Shown one piece after another: positions 23,544-24,257 of a stretch of DNA of 24,257 bases. Positions within the stretch are counted from its first letter, which is position 1. Each line of letters opens with the position of its first letter. The translations under genes and the position numbers were made by a program. The stretch is taken from positions 1 to 24,257 of the forward strand of contig JAOAFP010000009.1 of assembly GCA_026416215.1 (NCBI GenBank). The letters run 5' to 3'. The notes under the pieces were generated by a model. That model searched no databases, had not been told where the DNA came from, and saw nothing but the letters and a program-made list of their open reading frames with translations. The DNA comes from Negativicutes bacterium. GTDB taxonomy: Bacteria; Bacillota; Negativicutes; SKW292.

Positions 23544-24257
23544 TCACTGGCACAGCACCAGCAGCACCCCGGCCGCCACCGCCGACCCAATCACCCCGGC
23601 CACATTCGGCCCCATGGCTGTCATCAGCAAAAAATTATGCGGATCGGCAGCCAGACCGACTTTGTTGACCACCCGGGCCGACATCGGCACGGCCGACACG
23701 CCGGCCGCCCCGATCAGCGGGTTGATTTTCTGCCGGCAAAATAAATTCATCAATTTCGCCATCAGCACACCCCCGGCGGTGGCGGAAGCGAAGGCGAACG
23801 CCCCCAGCAGCAGGACCCCCAGCGTTTCCTTCTGCAAAAAAATTTCGGCCTTGAGTTTGGATCCCACCGCCAACCCCAGCAAAATGGTGCAGATGTTGAT
23901 CAGCTCGTTCTGGGCGGTGTGGGACAGCCTCTCCACCACCCCGCATTCCCGCAGCAGGTTGCCCAGCATCAGCATGCCGATCAGCGGGGTGGCGGCCGGC
24001 AGCAACAGCCAGCAGAGAAGAAAAATGGCCAGGGGGAATATAATACGCTCCCGCCGTGAAACTTCCCGCAGCTGGGGCATTCTGATCCGCCGTTCGCTGT
24101 CGCTGGTCAGAAGCCGCATAACCGGCGGCTGGATGATCGGCACCAGGGCCATATAGGAATAAGCAGCCACCGCCACCGCCCCCAGCCGTTCCGGTGCCAG
24201 CCTGGCAGTCAGATATATAGCCGTCGGACCGTCCGCCCCGCCGATGATGCCAATCGA
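23544..24257 (-). CDS. oadB: Sodium ion-translocating decarboxylase beta subunit (OadB/MmdB family), partial
   Basis: The last 238 residues of the membrane subunit that couples decarboxylation of a carboxyltransferase product to Na+ export; the N-terminus lies beyond the right edge. The visible part opens with IGIIGGADGPTAIYLT, containing the conserved Asp used in Na+/proton transfer. It later has GAAGVSAVPMSARVVNKVG with the conserved serine region, followed by FLLMTAMGPNVAGVIGSAVAAG. Several hydrophobic spans lie between. The frame is uninterrupted to 24257. Together with the gamma subunit gene it shows the cell uses Na+-coupled energy metabolism, typical of anaerobic fermenters. Confidence 0.93.
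   Translation of the reverse strand, partial: SIGIIGGADGPTAIYLTARLAPERLGAVAVAAYSYMALVPIIQPPVMRLLTSDSERRIRMPQLREVSRRERIIFPLAIFLLCWLLLPAATPLIGMLMLGNLLRECGVVERLSHTAQNELINICTILLGLAVGSKLKAEIFLQKETLGVLLLGAFAFASATAGGVLMAKLMNLFCRQKINPLIGAAGVSAVPMSARVVNKVGLAADPHNFLLMTAMGPNVAGVIGSAVAAGVLLVLCQ

Overview
The window looks like chromosome from a GC-rich diderm Firmicute, most likely a member of Negativicutes (Sporomusaceae-like). Three things point there. A 2256-residue protein has a signal peptide and an inverse-autotransporter outer-membrane barrel, so the cell has an outer membrane. The genes have Firmicute-style AGGAGG ribosome binding sites and LplB/LplC/DUF3502 transport genes. The end of a sodium-pumping decarboxylase (beta and gamma subunits) is present. 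The taxonomic assignment is inference. All genes are on the minus strand except a two-gene plus-strand operon in the middle.

Layout from right to left, which is the direction of minus-strand transcription. (1) 24257-22336: the partial decarboxylase beta subunit (oadB type), the small gamma subunit (oadG type) and mtnA of methionine salvage, tightly packed, with an ATGA overlap between the last two. (2) 22122-15352: one giant surface adhesin with signal peptide, inverse-autotransporter barrel, a unique linker domain and about 21 tandem carboxypeptidase-regulatory-like/Ig-like repeats. The middle repeats are much AT-richer than the barrel and neighbouring genes. (3) 14385-15311: a plus-strand DUF190-crcB fluoride-export operon with a near-consensus sigma-70 promoter and a perfect 19-bp hairpin terminator. 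(4) 14309-11381: a NifU-like Fe-S scaffold protein, a GGGtGRT-family protein and the enoyl reductase FabV, probably one operon. (5) 11308-9158: a chemoreceptor with a Cache-type sensor domain and a C-terminal hemerythrin domain, followed by a likely terminator. (6) 9079-1: a carbohydrate-uptake cluster with a CUT1 ATPase, LplB- and LplC-type permeases, a DUF3502 solute-binding lipoprotein, a GH38 alpha-mannosidase-like enzyme, a second solute-binding lipoprotein and a second (MalF-type) permease that runs off the left edge.

Working together: the sugar cluster looks like a two-transporter system for importing mannose-containing or related oligosaccharides and hydrolysing them inside the cell, with a single ATPase visible for both transporters. 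The scaffold/GGGtGRT pair is the part whose biochemistry is least understood. The giant adhesin is the most unusual single gene. No RNA genes, insertion sequences, CRISPR arrays or phage genes were seen, and no gene-free stretch exceeds 300 bases.
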